Shown here: piece by piece, positions 41,704 through 50,804 of the stretch
How positions within the stretch are numbered: the first letter of the stretch is position 1
Layout of the letters: each line of letters opens with the position of its first letter
Assembly: GCA_020634615.1 (NCBI GenBank)
Contig: JACKBI010000007.1
Coordinates: 124,001-188,000 of the forward strand
Length of the DNA: 64,000 bases
DNA from: Anaerolineales bacterium
GTDB lineage: Bacteria; Chloroflexota; Anaerolineae; JAAEKA01
Direction of reading: 5' to 3'
Made by a program: the position numbers and the translations under genes
The notes under the pieces: model-generated
The model's input: only the letters and a program-made list of their open reading frames with translations
The model's database searches: none
Told to the model about the DNA's origin: nothing

Positions 41704-44334
41704 TTAGCGAACGGACCGGTCGTCCATCAGTTCGCCGATAGTGCCCAGCGGCACGCGGCCGGCTGCATCGGTGAGTACAGAATCCGTTGCCCAGAAGTAG
41801 GACTGCGTGTCAGGTCGCCAGAGCCCGACGCGGATTTCCAGATCGCCGGCCGCTGCTGGAAGCGCAACGACATCGATCAAGGTTACCGCCTGATCCGTAT
41901 TCTGGTGCCAGAAACTGTTCTCGCCTAGGACATGATCGGCCTGGGCGACGGTATTGCCGGCCGCGTCGGTGATGTGAACATACAGCGTCGGAGGATCTGT
42001 CATATCGAAACCTGCCGGCAGTTGCCAGGTGGTCACCAACGTCTCACCGGCTGGACTTTGCACAATGCCGGCTGTTTCCAGCCTGGCTTGCTGGCCGTTG
42101 TCGTCGACCAGGGTGGCAATCGGCGTAGCAGGCAACGTGTTTTGCGGGCTTTCCAGGCTGGCGGTGAGATTCAGGACACACAGCTCGCTGCACGGCTCCG
42201 ATCCGGCCGTGGTCGCGCCTGACGCGGACCGGCTGAATGCCAGCTGGTGCTGTCCGGCCGCCAGGTCGAGCGTTGTCTCGAATGCATCGACTGTCTTGAA
42301 AAGGGCCGTCACCTGTAACTCGCTGGCTGAGCCGTCCAGCAGAAGTTGGACATCGCCCGCGTTCTCGCCATCCAGTTGGCCGCGAACCAGCCAGCGGCCG
42401 GCGATGGGTGCATCCAGCGTCACTGTAACCGGCGTGGCGGCGTCTGGCAACACGGCACGCGCCTGCGATTGGCGATGCAGAAATGGCTCAGAAAACGCGG
42501 GGCCGAAGCGCAGCGCAGCGCTGTCGATGGCTGAAGTCGAACCACGCTGGATCCACCGCGGCGGCGATACATCGAAGCGCAGGGTGTCCTCATCGCTGAA
42601 GGCTGGCGGTCCCAATCCCTGGCTGAGCAGCAGGCCAGCCGACTCGAAATAGCCGGGGTTATCCTCGTCACGATGCAGTACGACGTAGCTGATGCCTTGC
42701 TCTGCCAGCAGATCGCGGGCATACCGGACGTCCTCAGGCCAGTTGCCGGCCAATACATCTGGCGCTGCGGGCCATGCCACCAGGTCTTGCCAGCGGCCGG
42801 CGAAGTAGGCATCCCAGTCCTGGTGAAAGAAGCGGCTGACGAATGGCATGGTCTGTTCGGGGACCTGGAGCCGCTCCGGACGACGGCCCAGATAACCAGA
42901 AACCAATGGTTTATTGTGCCATGTCTGGTAGGCCATCGCCCAGGAGGTGCGATCCTGGAACATCTCGCCGGCGGGCAGATCCAGCACCGCTCCCTGTCCG
43001 CCGTCCGCAGCAATGGCGTCATAGGCGGGTGGCGGCGCGGCCTGGTTTACCGGCCAGGGAAACTCCACCGTCATGTTGACCAGCAACAATGCAGAGCCGG
43101 CGACCAGCAGCGGTCGCCACGCCCAATGCGGCCGGCGCATCATCAGTTGTTTGACCAGCGCCAGCGCCAGCAGCGTGCCGGCCAGGAGGGCCGTCAAGCC
43201 GATGCGAGCCGGCGCGCGGAAGGCAAAAGAGCCAGGCAGCAGCATGAACAGCCGATAGGGCATCCAGTTGACTACGGTCTCCAGATTCAGCCGCAGGACC
43301 GGTCCAAAAGAGAGCAGCAGGGCGGTGACGAACAAGATCCGCCAGAAACCGTCGCCACTCACCGGCAGCCTGCGCCGGAACAGCGCGACTATGGCCAGCG
43401 CCAGTGGAACGAGGCCGAAGAAGAGCGCCGTCTCCACCAGGTAGCCCTCGGTAAATTCAGCGTATGTCGCGGCCAGCGGGGCTTGCCACAGTGGGTTGTG
43501 GCGGGGCGGCAGCAGCCACGACAGCACGTCAGCCGTGTAGATGTTGACTGACGCGGCCGCTTCGCGCGCTGCTTGCTGCACGTCCGGCGCGGCTGTCAGC
43601 AGGCTGATGTAGAAGGGCGCCACAATCACCAGCGCGGTCAGCGAGGCGATGGCCGCAGCACGCCAGACGGCGGGACGGCCAAGCGCCGGCCGACGCCACA
43701 ACACGGCATACCATCCAGCCGCGATCGCGACTGGCAGCAGGAAATAGGCGACGTAGTAGGGGGAAGACAGAGCGACCAACGCGGTCGTCACACCGGCTGC
43801 CACGGCTCGCCGCAGCGTAGGTTTTCGCCAGCAGTTGAGAGCGGTCACCAGGGCTAACGGCAGCCACTGAATCGTGGCAAGGCTGAGGTGGTGCAGGCTG
43901 CGCATCGCATGATAGGCGCTGAAGCTGTAGATGAGTCCGGCGATGAAGGCGAGATCACGGCGTCTCAGCACCTGCCAGCCCAGCAGATACATTCCGTAGC
44001 CGGCCAGCACGAACGTGCTCATGATCAGTAGATTGTAGGCCAGCACCGGGCCGAAGCTGGCGACCAGGGGGACCGCAGTCAGTTCGTTGACCGGGCTTTG
44101 CCAGGTGGCGGGAACGTCGTTCAGGGGGAAGTAGATCAGGTTCGTGGTCAGCGGAGACTGGCGCAGGTCGAGAATGGCGTGCTTCACCCACCACAACTGC
44201 CACACGAACCAGGGCGCGTCACCCCTGCCAGGTATGTCGGTGGTCAGCCGCAAGATCAGCGGGTAGGTGACTACAGCCGTGATGACACTGTAGGCAGCGA
44301 GGACCAGTGCGTGCTGTCGCAGTCTCGGGCGCAT
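41704..44334 (-). CDS. Large polytopic membrane protein, GT-C-type glycosyltransferase family
   Basis: The ATG at 44334 (MRPRLRQHALVLAAYSVITA) is chosen because the frame upstream of it is antisense-like to the GT4 gene. The protein has about 876 residues. First helix and conserved loop: PLILRLTTDIPGRGDAPWFV, then WQLWWVKHAILDLRQSPLTT. Further helices include LLIMSTFVLAGYGMYLLGWQ and IAGLIYSFSAYHAMRSLHHL. An extracytoplasmic C-terminal part from about residue 480 contains DLPAGEMFQDRTSWAMAYQT and beta domains. It is a paralogue of the protein at 55529-58333 (same D-x-P-G-x-G/D-D-x-x-x-x-W-x-LWW-x-KH pattern). Confidence 0.78.
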   Translation of the reverse strand: MRPRLRQHALVLAAYSVITAVVTYPLILRLTTDIPGRGDAPWFVWQLWWVKHAILDLRQSPLTTNLIYFPLNDVPATWQSPVNELTAVPLVASFGPVLAYNLLIMSTFVLAGYGMYLLGWQVLRRRDLAFIAGLIYSFSAYHAMRSLHHLSLATIQWLPLALVTALNCWRKPTLRRAVAAGVTTALVALSSPYYVAYFLLPVAIAAGWYAVLWRRPALGRPAVWRAAAIASLTALVIVAPFYISLLTAAPDVQQAAREAAASVNIYTADVLSWLLPPRHNPLWQAPLAATYAEFTEGYLVETALFFGLVPLALAIVALFRRRLPVSGDGFWRILFVTALLLSFGPVLRLNLETVVNWMPYRLFMLLPGSFAFRAPARIGLTALLAGTLLALALVKQLMMRRPHWAWRPLLVAGSALLLVNMTVEFPWPVNQAAPPPAYDAIAADGGQGAVLDLPAGEMFQDRTSWAMAYQTWHNKPLVSGYLGRRPERLQVPEQTMPFVSRFFHQDWDAYFAGRWQDLVAWPAAPDVLAGNWPEDVRYARDLLAEQGISYVVLHRDEDNPGYFESAGLLLSQGLGPPAFSDEDTLRFDVSPPRWIQRGSTSAIDSAALRFGPAFSEPFLHRQSQARAVLPDAATPVTVTLDAPIAGRWLVRGQLDGENAGDVQLLLDGSASELQVTALFKTVDAFETTLDLAAGQHQLAFSRSASGATTAGSEPCSELCVLNLTASLESPQNTLPATPIATLVDDNGQQARLETAGIVQSPAGETLVTTWQLPAGFDMTDPPTLYVHITDAAGNTVAQADHVLGENSFWHQNTDQAVTLIDVVALPAAAGDLEIRVGLWRPDTQSYFWATDSVLTDAAGRVPLGTIGELMDDRSVR

Positions 44335-44371
44335 GATGGAAGGACCAATGGGGATGGCTGGCAGCGGTGCT

Positions 44372-45547
44372 CTACGTTTCCCCGTAGAGCGACAAGGTCT
44401 GTGCCAGCACTGACGGCCAGGAGAAGTGGTCGTGTGCGAACTGGTAGCCAGCGTCTCCCAGCTCGGTTGCCCGCGATGGGTCGTTGAGCAAGTTGTGGAT
44501 GGCAACTGCAAGCGCGCCTGGATCGCGCTGTTGGACCAGCAGTCCGGTGACGTTGTCCTGAACGATGTCCGCGATCCCGCCGACACTGGTTGCCACCACA
44601 GGTTTGCGGTAGCGCATGGCTTCCAGCGACACCATGCCCAGCATTTCGGTGTCGCCGGTGTCATCAACGATGGCCGGCAGTACAAAGATTTGGCACGTCT
44701 TGTAGTAATCCTGCAAAGCTTCGTCTGAGATGCGCCCGGTCAGCGTGACTCGCTCGCTCAGGCCAAGCGCACGGATCAGCGCCTCCAGTCGTGGTCGTTC
44801 AGGCCCCTCACCGACGATTACCAGATGCGCATCGGCGTGGCCAGCGGCTGCCAGCAGTGGCATCGCCTCGACGAGGTACGCCTGTCCTTTGCGGGCGATC
44901 AACCGGCCCACGGTGAGGATCAGTCCCGGCTCTGCCGGCCATGAGCCATCGTCGGCGGGCAGCGAAATGCCGTATGGAATGAGGCGGGCCTGCGCTCCGG
45001 TGCTGGCAGCCAGCTCGCGCGCGGTGTATGACGAGATGGCGGCAACGTCGGCGCATGACTGGACGAAAGCGCGCAGGAAGGGGCGTACAAAGCTGAATCG
45101 CTGGCTCATGACCAGATCCGCGCCGTAGAAGGTGGTAACCAGCCGACCGCCGCCAGCCAGCCGGGCGACCCAGCCCAGCAGGCCTTGCGGCACCGGCCAA
45201 TGGACATGGATGACGTCGAAGCCGCCATCTCGACCTACCTGCCAGGCGGCCAGCATGCCCGCCAGCAGATATGACGGCAGCAGCAGCAGGTAGAGCGGGT
45301 TTTGCCGGATCTTGTTGGGCGCCCCTTCTTCGTGCGTCAGTGTTTCCCAACGTGCCGGCGCGTAGCGAAAGCGATGAACCGTCATGTCGAAGATTCTCTG
45401 GCTGCGCAGACCAGCATAGGACGGCGCCAGAATTTCGATCTCCCATCCCTGGCCGCGCAGCAGGCTCAACAAATCCACCAGCCAGGGGGAGTGCGGGTCG
45501 CCAGGCCAGCGAGGAAAGTTGGTGGTGACGATGAGGGCTTTCTTCAA
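44372..45547 (-). CDS. GT4 family glycosyltransferase
   Basis: The protein has 391 residues, with TTG start at 45547 (TTGAAGAAAGCC). GT-B fold: KALIVTTNFPRWPGDPHSPW, FDVIHVHWPVPQGLLG, TTFYGADLVMSQRFSFVRPF, ISSYTARELAASTGAQARLI, then LTVGRLIARKGQAYLVEAMP, VIVGEGPERPRLEALIRALG, and the E-x7-E motif in DTEMLGMVSLEAMRYRKPVV. It uses a nucleotide sugar to extend a lipid-linked or surface glycan. It is the first gene of the minus-strand glycan operon (45.5 to 36.1 kb). Confidence 0.88.
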   Translation of the reverse strand: MKKALIVTTNFPRWPGDPHSPWLVDLLSLLRGQGWEIEILAPSYAGLRSQRIFDMTVHRFRYAPARWETLTHEEGAPNKIRQNPLYLLLLPSYLLAGMLAAWQVGRDGGFDVIHVHWPVPQGLLGWVARLAGGGRLVTTFYGADLVMSQRFSFVRPFLRAFVQSCADVAAISSYTARELAASTGAQARLIPYGISLPADDGSWPAEPGLILTVGRLIARKGQAYLVEAMPLLAAAGHADAHLVIVGEGPERPRLEALIRALGLSERVTLTGRISDEALQDYYKTCQIFVLPAIVDDTGDTEMLGMVSLEAMRYRKPVVATSVGGIADIVQDNVTGLLVQQRDPGALAVAIHNLLNDPSRATELGDAGYQFAHDHFSWPSVLAQTLSLYGET

Positions 45548-45553
45548 CGGGAA

Positions 45554-45583
45554 TTGTGTCCAGTCCGTTCAGAGGTGTATAAT
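45554..45583 (+). promoter_or_regulatory. Promoter before the phosphodiesterase gene
   Basis: TTGTGT (45554-45559), an 18-bp spacer and TATAAT (45578-45583). It gives a leader of about 110 nt to the ATG at 45700. Confidence 0.5.
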
Positions 45584-45699
45584 CCGACACGCTGGAGGAG
45601 GCCCGTAGTGGGCGTGGCGCCTGCGCGCAGGTCATCCCAGCGATGCATTTTCAGCCGTCAACACTCTATCCTATCCACAAGTTGGTGTCAAGAACAGAT

Positions 45700-47424
45700 A
45701 TGGCACAGACCCACCGCCCTAAACAACCGCGGGTATTGGTGATCGGTCTGGACGGGGCGACCTTTCGCCTGATCCATCCGATGATTGCCGCTGGACAGTT
45801 GCCCAATCTGGCCAGCCTGATGGCCGATGGCGTCGCGGGCGAACTGCGATCCACGATTCAGCCGTCTTCCGAGCAGGCATGGTCAGCGTTTCTTACCGGT
45901 CAAAACAACGGCAAGCACGGCGTCTATGGCTTCCAGCAGCGCCGTCCGGGTACCTACCAGTTTGGCTACGTCAACGCTGCATCGTTGCGCGCGCCGTCGC
46001 TTTGGCACATCCTCAGCGAGCGTGAGCGCGACGTGATCGTCATGAACGTTCCCATGACCTACCCGCCGGAGCCGGTGCGCGGCGTTCTGGTGGGCGGGTT
46101 GCTGACGCCCGGCCCGCAGAGCCAGTTCACCTACCCCGACGGCATCTACAACGAGCTGGTGCGCGAGTGTGGTGGATACATGATCGATGTGGACACCGAG
46201 CGCGGCCGGCTGGAGGATGATCAACTGTTGCAACTGGCCGAAGATGGGGTGCGTATGATCCAACTGCGCGCCAACGCTGCGTTGTATCTGGCGCGCACGC
46301 GACCGTGGGACTTCTTCATGGTCGTCTTCGGCGCGAGCGACCGGCTTGCGCACAAGTTTTGGAAGTACTGGGATGTCAATCACCCGCTGCATGACCCCCA
46401 GGCTGCGCAGCGGTTTGGCGACGTGCTGCCGCGCATCTACCGCGAACTGGATGCCGCGGTTGGTCAACTGGTGGATGCGCTGCGCGATGATCAGACGACC
46501 GTGTTCATCGTGTCAGACCACGGCTTCGGGCCGATGGAAAAGGCTGTCTACCTGAATCGTTGGCTGACGCAGCGCGGCTACCTTGCCCTGCGTGCCGGCT
46601 CCGGGTTGAGCCCCGGGCAGCAGGCCAACGCGGCCATGCGCGGCGCGCTGCGGCGAGCGGTACGCTATCTCGACACACCGCTGGTTTCCAGCGCGAAAAA
46701 TTGGGCTTTCGAGCGTTTTCCTGATCTGAAGGGATCGCTGTACTCTTCGATGGCCTTTTCGCAGGTCGACTGGCCGCGCACGCGCGCTTATGCGCTGGGC
46801 ACCATGGGCAACATCTACTTCAACCGCCGCGGGCGTGAGCCGGAAGGGATCGTCGCGCCGGGCGCGGAGGCGGATGCGCTGGCCGAGCAGTTGATGGGCG
46901 AGTTGCAGACGCTGCTCGATCCGGCGACTGGCCAGCCGGTGTTTCACGAGATTCACCGCGGTCGCGATCTCTATCATGGTCCGGCGCTGGCTGATGGGCC
47001 CGATGTGGTCGGTGTCAAGACCAGTTCGTACCACGTGGTCACGGCAGACTGGCAGGGCGGCGATGAAATCGTGGTTCCGCTGGGTGGCGCGTTGCACTTT
47101 GCATCTGACCAGTCGGGGCAGCACGAACTGGCGGGCATTTTAATGGCCGCCGGACCGGATGTGCCGCGCGGGCAGCCCGTGACAGGTGCAAACCTGGTCG
47201 ACATGGCGGCGACGATTCTGTATGCGATGGATGAACCGATACCGGCATCGATGGACAGCCGATTGATCGACGGGGTGTTTGCGGCCGATGCACTGCTTAA
47301 ACGCCCGGCGCAGTTTGTGGATGAGGAGGCTATGCGGACACGCCAGTCCAGCGACGTCAGCTACAACGCCGTTGAAGAGGCGCGGCTGGAAGAGCATCTG
47401 GCCAGCCTGGGGTACCTCGATTGA
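45700..47424 (+). CDS. Type I phosphodiesterase/nucleotide pyrophosphatase (alkaline phosphatase superfamily)
   Basis: The ATG at 45700 (MAQTHRPKQPRVLVIGLDGA) fits the family start better than an ATG at 45643. The protein has 574 residues. Metal-binding and nucleophile motifs: VIGLDGATFRL (Asp), SSEQAWSAFLTGQNNGKHGV (nucleophile Ser/Thr region), FFMVVFGASDRLAHKFW (Asp/His), FIVSDHGFGPMEKAVYLN (Asp-His), and a late LVDMAATILYAM. Family members hydrolyse phosphodiesters or transfer phospho-groups on glycans and lipids. The coupled downstream gene is a membrane flippase-like protein (TTGA overlap), suggesting that both act on a lipid-linked substrate. Confidence 0.85.
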   Translation: MAQTHRPKQPRVLVIGLDGATFRLIHPMIAAGQLPNLASLMADGVAGELRSTIQPSSEQAWSAFLTGQNNGKHGVYGFQQRRPGTYQFGYVNAASLRAPSLWHILSERERDVIVMNVPMTYPPEPVRGVLVGGLLTPGPQSQFTYPDGIYNELVRECGGYMIDVDTERGRLEDDQLLQLAEDGVRMIQLRANAALYLARTRPWDFFMVVFGASDRLAHKFWKYWDVNHPLHDPQAAQRFGDVLPRIYRELDAAVGQLVDALRDDQTTVFIVSDHGFGPMEKAVYLNRWLTQRGYLALRAGSGLSPGQQANAAMRGALRRAVRYLDTPLVSSAKNWAFERFPDLKGSLYSSMAFSQVDWPRTRAYALGTMGNIYFNRRGREPEGIVAPGAEADALAEQLMGELQTLLDPATGQPVFHEIHRGRDLYHGPALADGPDVVGVKTSSYHVVTADWQGGDEIVVPLGGALHFASDQSGQHELAGILMAAGPDVPRGQPVTGANLVDMAATILYAMDEPIPASMDSRLIDGVFAADALLKRPAQFVDEEAMRTRQSSDVSYNAVEEARLEEHLASLGYLD

Positions 47425-48389
47425 AACTCTTGCGGCGGCGGCGCAAACTGCTGCAAGCGCTGGCGGTGTTGATCGTCCTGGGTTTCTGGGCGCAGACGCT
47501 GGCCAGCAACTGGCAGGAGCTTTCGAACTTTTCGTGGCAGGTGAGCTGGCCGTGGCTGCTGGCTTCGCTGGCGCTGCTGGTGGTCCAGATCATCTTGCTC
47601 GCGACGATCTGGTGGCGGGCGTTGTGGTTGATGGGGGCGCCTGTTGGCTGGCGGCTGGGTGTGTCACTGTGGTTGAAAACGCAGCTTGCGCGCTACGTGC
47701 CGGGCGGCATCTGGGACATTGCCGGGCGGTTGGTGCTGGGGCGCGAAGAGGGGATCAGCGTGCGGGCGATGTCAGCCAGCATCGTGCTGGAGATGGTGAT
47801 GCAGATCATGAGCGCGACGATCTTTCTCCTGGTGGCGTTGCTGACGCGTGCAAATGTTGAGGCCAGCGTCTATGTGCCACTGGCCGCGCTGCTGTTACTG
47901 GTGTCCGTTGTGGTGTTGCTGCCGCCGGTGTTTCGCAGGCTGGTCAACTGGGGGTTGCGGGTGCTGAAGCGGGAGCCGCTGGATATTCAGGCCACGTATG
48001 GCGACATGCTTGTGCTATTTGGGGCGCGATTGCTGGGCCACTTGATGCTGGGCGTGGGGTTCGTGTTGTTTGCCCGTGGTGTGACGGCTGTGAGCTGGCA
48101 GCAGGCGCCGGCAATGATTGCATCCTACGTGGGCGCGTGGTTGATCGGTCTGCTGGCGTTTGTTGTGCCGATGGGGATCGGCGTGCGCGAGGGTGTGCTG
48201 GCGCTGCTGCTGCAGAACCGGTTTCCCTTTGGTGTGATCGGTGTGATGGCGCTGGGCTACCGGACGTGGATATTGATTCGGGATCTGATCGCGGCGTTGA
48301 TCGGCGTCTGGCTGGGCAAGGGGCTGGTGTCGCCTCCTGAACCGGATGCTGGCGTGGCGATGTCTAGCAACGTGTCGATCGAAGGGTGA
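47421..48389 (+). CDS. Lysylphosphatidylglycerol synthase TM-region/UPF0104-type flippase-like membrane protein
   Basis: The protein has 322 residues. The TTG start at 47421 overlaps the previous stop (TTGA), so it is translationally coupled. About eight membrane helices are present: LLQALAVLIVLGFWAQTLAS, WLLASLALLVVQIILLATIW, SIVLEMVMQIMSATIFLLVA, and so on. The family signature is QLARYVPGGIWDIAGRLVLG (P-G-x-W/K loop) and, late, VPMGIGVREGVLALLLQ. Family members include MprF-type flippase domains and AglD; here the neighbours argue for a role in moving glycolipids. It ends with a short polar tail. Confidence 0.82.
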   Translation: MKLLRRRRKLLQALAVLIVLGFWAQTLASNWQELSNFSWQVSWPWLLASLALLVVQIILLATIWWRALWLMGAPVGWRLGVSLWLKTQLARYVPGGIWDIAGRLVLGREEGISVRAMSASIVLEMVMQIMSATIFLLVALLTRANVEASVYVPLAALLLLVSVVVLLPPVFRRLVNWGLRVLKREPLDIQATYGDMLVLFGARLLGHLMLGVGFVLFARGVTAVSWQQAPAMIASYVGAWLIGLLAFVVPMGIGVREGVLALLLQNRFPFGVIGVMALGYRTWILIRDLIAALIGVWLGKGLVSPPEPDAGVAMSSNVSIEG

Positions 48390-48452
48390 TGCCGGTTGCT
48401 CGGTACTGGCTCGGTCAGGAGACCGGCCAGAGCGGGGGGTGACACTGGATGC

Positions 48453-49454
48453 TCACTCCTCGCGCAGCGATTTGATCTCCTGCTCCAGCTCCGCCAGTCG
48501 GTCGCCCTGGCTGACGATCAGTTCCGTTACGAAACCAACCAGAATCATTAGCAGGCCAGCGATCAATAGCAGGCCCGCGCCGATGAAAAGCGGCCTTCGC
48601 TGCGCGCCCCTGACAAGCCATAGGCCGATGAGGTACAGGAATGTGGCGGCCGAAACCAGCAGCGCCAGCAGACCAAGGCCGCCGAAGAAACGCATGGGCG
48701 CGTTGCTGAACGTCAGCAGAAACCATACTACAAGCACATCCAACAGGGAGACCGGGATGCGGCTGAACCCGTACTTCGACCGGCCCGCCTGGCGCTGATA
48801 CCAGTTGGTGGGTACCTCGCCGATGCGGAAGCCCTGATAAGCAGCAATGTGCAACAGGAAGCGGTGCCAGTCGGAGCGCAGCGGCGGCAGCGATTCGATT
48901 ACCTCGCGGCGGAAGGCCTTGATCCAGTTCATGTCGTGGACGTCGATCTTGAACAGCCAGCGCGACACGATATTGTAGATGCCAGAGGCGAACACCTTGC
49001 CGTCGTTGCGTCCCTGCCGCCAGCCTGCCACCACGTCGTAGCCCTCGTTCAGCTTGTCGAGCAGCTTGGGAATATCCTCTTCCGGGTCAGATTCCAGGTC
49101 AGCGGGCAAGAAGATGATCACATCGCCGCGGACGTGGCGAAAACCGGTCCGCAGCGCGGCAGTCAAGCCAAGATTGCGCCGGTGGGTGAACAGCCTCAGG
49201 AATGGATAGTCAGCCTGTAAACCGCGCGCCAGGTCGCCGGTGCCGTCGGTGGAGCCATCGTCGATAAGCACGAGTTCGCCGGAGAAACCGCGTTGCTCGA
49301 GCGATTGCATGGCAGTCGCGACCTTGGCGAGCAGCGTTGGAATGTTGTCGACCTCGTTGCGCGCCGGGATCAGCACTGAAACCAGGGGGCGGGCATCGGA
49401 CGTTTTGCTTGGCGCAGGCGGCTGTGAGCCTGAAAGTTGGCTGGCAGAGTTCAT
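48453..49454 (-). CDS. GT2 polyprenyl-phosphate glycosyltransferase (DPM1/ArnC-like)
   Basis: The protein has 333 residues. GT-A signatures: VSVLIPARNEVDNIPTLLAK, LVLIDDGSTDGTGDLARGLQ, RNLGLTAALRTGFRHVRGDV, FLPADLESDPEEDIPKLLDK, and RSKYGFSRIPVSLLDVLVVW. Two C-terminal membrane helices follow (FFGGLGLLALLVSAATFLYL and LFIGAGLLLIAGLLMILVGF), and the tail is a short coiled coil (LAELEQEIKSLREE). It makes polyprenyl-phosphate sugars, the donors used by the nearby GT-C enzymes. The Asp-x-Asp equivalent is ADLE. Confidence 0.9.
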   Translation of the reverse strand: MNSASQLSGSQPPAPSKTSDARPLVSVLIPARNEVDNIPTLLAKVATAMQSLEQRGFSGELVLIDDGSTDGTGDLARGLQADYPFLRLFTHRRNLGLTAALRTGFRHVRGDVIIFLPADLESDPEEDIPKLLDKLNEGYDVVAGWRQGRNDGKVFASGIYNIVSRWLFKIDVHDMNWIKAFRREVIESLPPLRSDWHRFLLHIAAYQGFRIGEVPTNWYQRQAGRSKYGFSRIPVSLLDVLVVWFLLTFSNAPMRFFGGLGLLALLVSAATFLYLIGLWLVRGAQRRPLFIGAGLLLIAGLLMILVGFVTELIVSQGDRLAELEQEIKSLREE

Positions 49455-49541
49455 CGGACGGGGATCAAATACGGTCAGAATTGGGTGGACAACGGTGTTG
49501 GTTGTGGATTGCGTCAGCGCCGCATCGGACCAGGAAGCCGG

Positions 49542-50663
49542 CTAGCCGACCAGCTTGCGCAGCGTGTTCACCACGTAGTCCTGTTGAGCCTCGGTCATTT
49601 CGGGATACAGAGGTAGCGAGAGAACGGTGTCGGCAGCGGCTTCCGTGACCGGGAACGATCCGCTTGCCAGATTCATGCTGCGCAACGCAGGCTGAAGATG
49701 CAACGGGACTGGATAGTGGACTCCCGCTTCAATACCGGCCGAACGCAGCTCCTCTATGATTGCATCGCGCTGGGGCGTCCGTACGACGTACAGGTGATAC
49801 ACGCTCTCAGTTCCGTTGTCAGCGGCAGGCAGCACGAGATCGGTGCCTGCCAGCATGTCGTTGTAGCGGGCGGCCAACTGACGGCGTCTGATGTTGTTGT
49901 GGTCGAGATGTGGCAGCTTGGCTGACAGGACCGCAGCGTGCAGCGCGTCCAGCCGGTGGCCGAAGCCTACTTCCTGATGGAGATACTTCGACGACCTGCC
50001 ATGGTCGCGCAGGCTGCGGATTCGTTCGGCCAAAGCTTCGTCATTGGTCACCACTGCGCCGGCGTCGCCCAGAGCGCCGAGGTTCTTGCTGGGAAAGAAG
50101 CTGAAGCAGCCCGCTACGCCCATGCTGCCGGTGCGCTGTCCATGGTAGCGCGCTCCGTGGGCCTGCGCGGCGTCTTCGATCAACGCCAGACCATGGTTTT
50201 TGGCAAGCGTGCGCAGCCCACCAAGCTCAGCCGGCCGGCCGTATAGATGCACAGGCAGGATCGCCCGGCTGCGCGGCGACACGACTTGCTGCACAGCGGC
50301 TGGGTCAAGGTTGTACGTATCAGGGTCGATGTCTGCAAATACCACTGAGGCGCCGGTCTGGATGATAGCTTCGGCAGTCGCAAAAAAGGTGAACGGCGTC
50401 GTGATCACTTCGTCGCCCGGACCGATATCCAGCGCGCGCAGTGTCAATTCAATGGCGGCAGTTCCCGACGCTACGCCGACTGCATAGCGACAGTCACAAT
50501 AGGAAGCAAATTCGGCTTCGAAGCGCTGAACTTCAGGTCCGCCTATGAAACGGCTGCTGGCGAGGACACGCGCGATAGCGGTGTTGATTTCTGTCTGCAT
50601 TGCCTGATGCTGTGCAGAGAGATCGACAAGCGGAACGGTGACATCTTGAGGAGACAGTTTCAT
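49542..50663 (-). CDS. DegT/DnrJ/EryC1/StrS aminotransferase (sugar aminotransferase)
   Basis: The protein has 373 residues. PLP enzyme: VPLVDLSAQHQAMQTEINTA, SSRFIGGPEVQRFEAEFASY, GVASGTAAIELTLRALDIGP, DEVITTPFTFFATAEAI, LIEDAAQAHGARYHGQRTGS, then CFSFFPSKNLGALGDAGAVV with the Schiff-base Lys in PSKNLGALGDAG, and GFGHRLDALHAAVL. The family makes amino sugars on nucleotide-activated intermediates. Together with GT2/GT4 and GT-C genes it suggests an amino-sugar-containing surface glycan. It is 87 bp upstream of the GT2 gene on the same strand. Confidence 0.92.
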   Translation of the reverse strand: MKLSPQDVTVPLVDLSAQHQAMQTEINTAIARVLASSRFIGGPEVQRFEAEFASYCDCRYAVGVASGTAAIELTLRALDIGPGDEVITTPFTFFATAEAIIQTGASVVFADIDPDTYNLDPAAVQQVVSPRSRAILPVHLYGRPAELGGLRTLAKNHGLALIEDAAQAHGARYHGQRTGSMGVAGCFSFFPSKNLGALGDAGAVVTNDEALAERIRSLRDHGRSSKYLHQEVGFGHRLDALHAAVLSAKLPHLDHNNIRRRQLAARYNDMLAGTDLVLPAADNGTESVYHLYVVRTPQRDAIIEELRSAGIEAGVHYPVPLHLQPALRSMNLASGSFPVTEAAADTVLSLPLYPEMTEAQQDYVVNTLRKLVG

Positions 50664-50743
50664 AAGTATTAGCCCTGAGCGCCCATGATATGCTGCGGGC
50701 GATGTTCGGGCAAATTCCTCCCAACATGCGCACGCAAAAATGA

Positions 50744-50776
50744 AAGGGTCGGACCTGTTGTTGCGGTCCGACCCTT
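50744..50776 (-). terminator. Rho-independent terminator after the propeller-ATPase gene
   Basis: On the minus strand AAGGGTCGGACC, 9-nt loop, GGTCCGACCCTT, then TCATTTTTG. A perfect 12-bp stem 29 bp after the stop codon at 50805. Confidence 0.85.
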
Positions 50777-50804
50777 CTGTCTTACATGATCCTGGCTAAC
50801 CAGG

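Noticed and set aside
44335..44685. N-terminal extension of the membrane protein at 41704-44334
   Set aside because: The residues upstream of MRPRLRQHAL are compositionally antisense to the GT4 gene, whose conserved C-terminus occupies this DNA.
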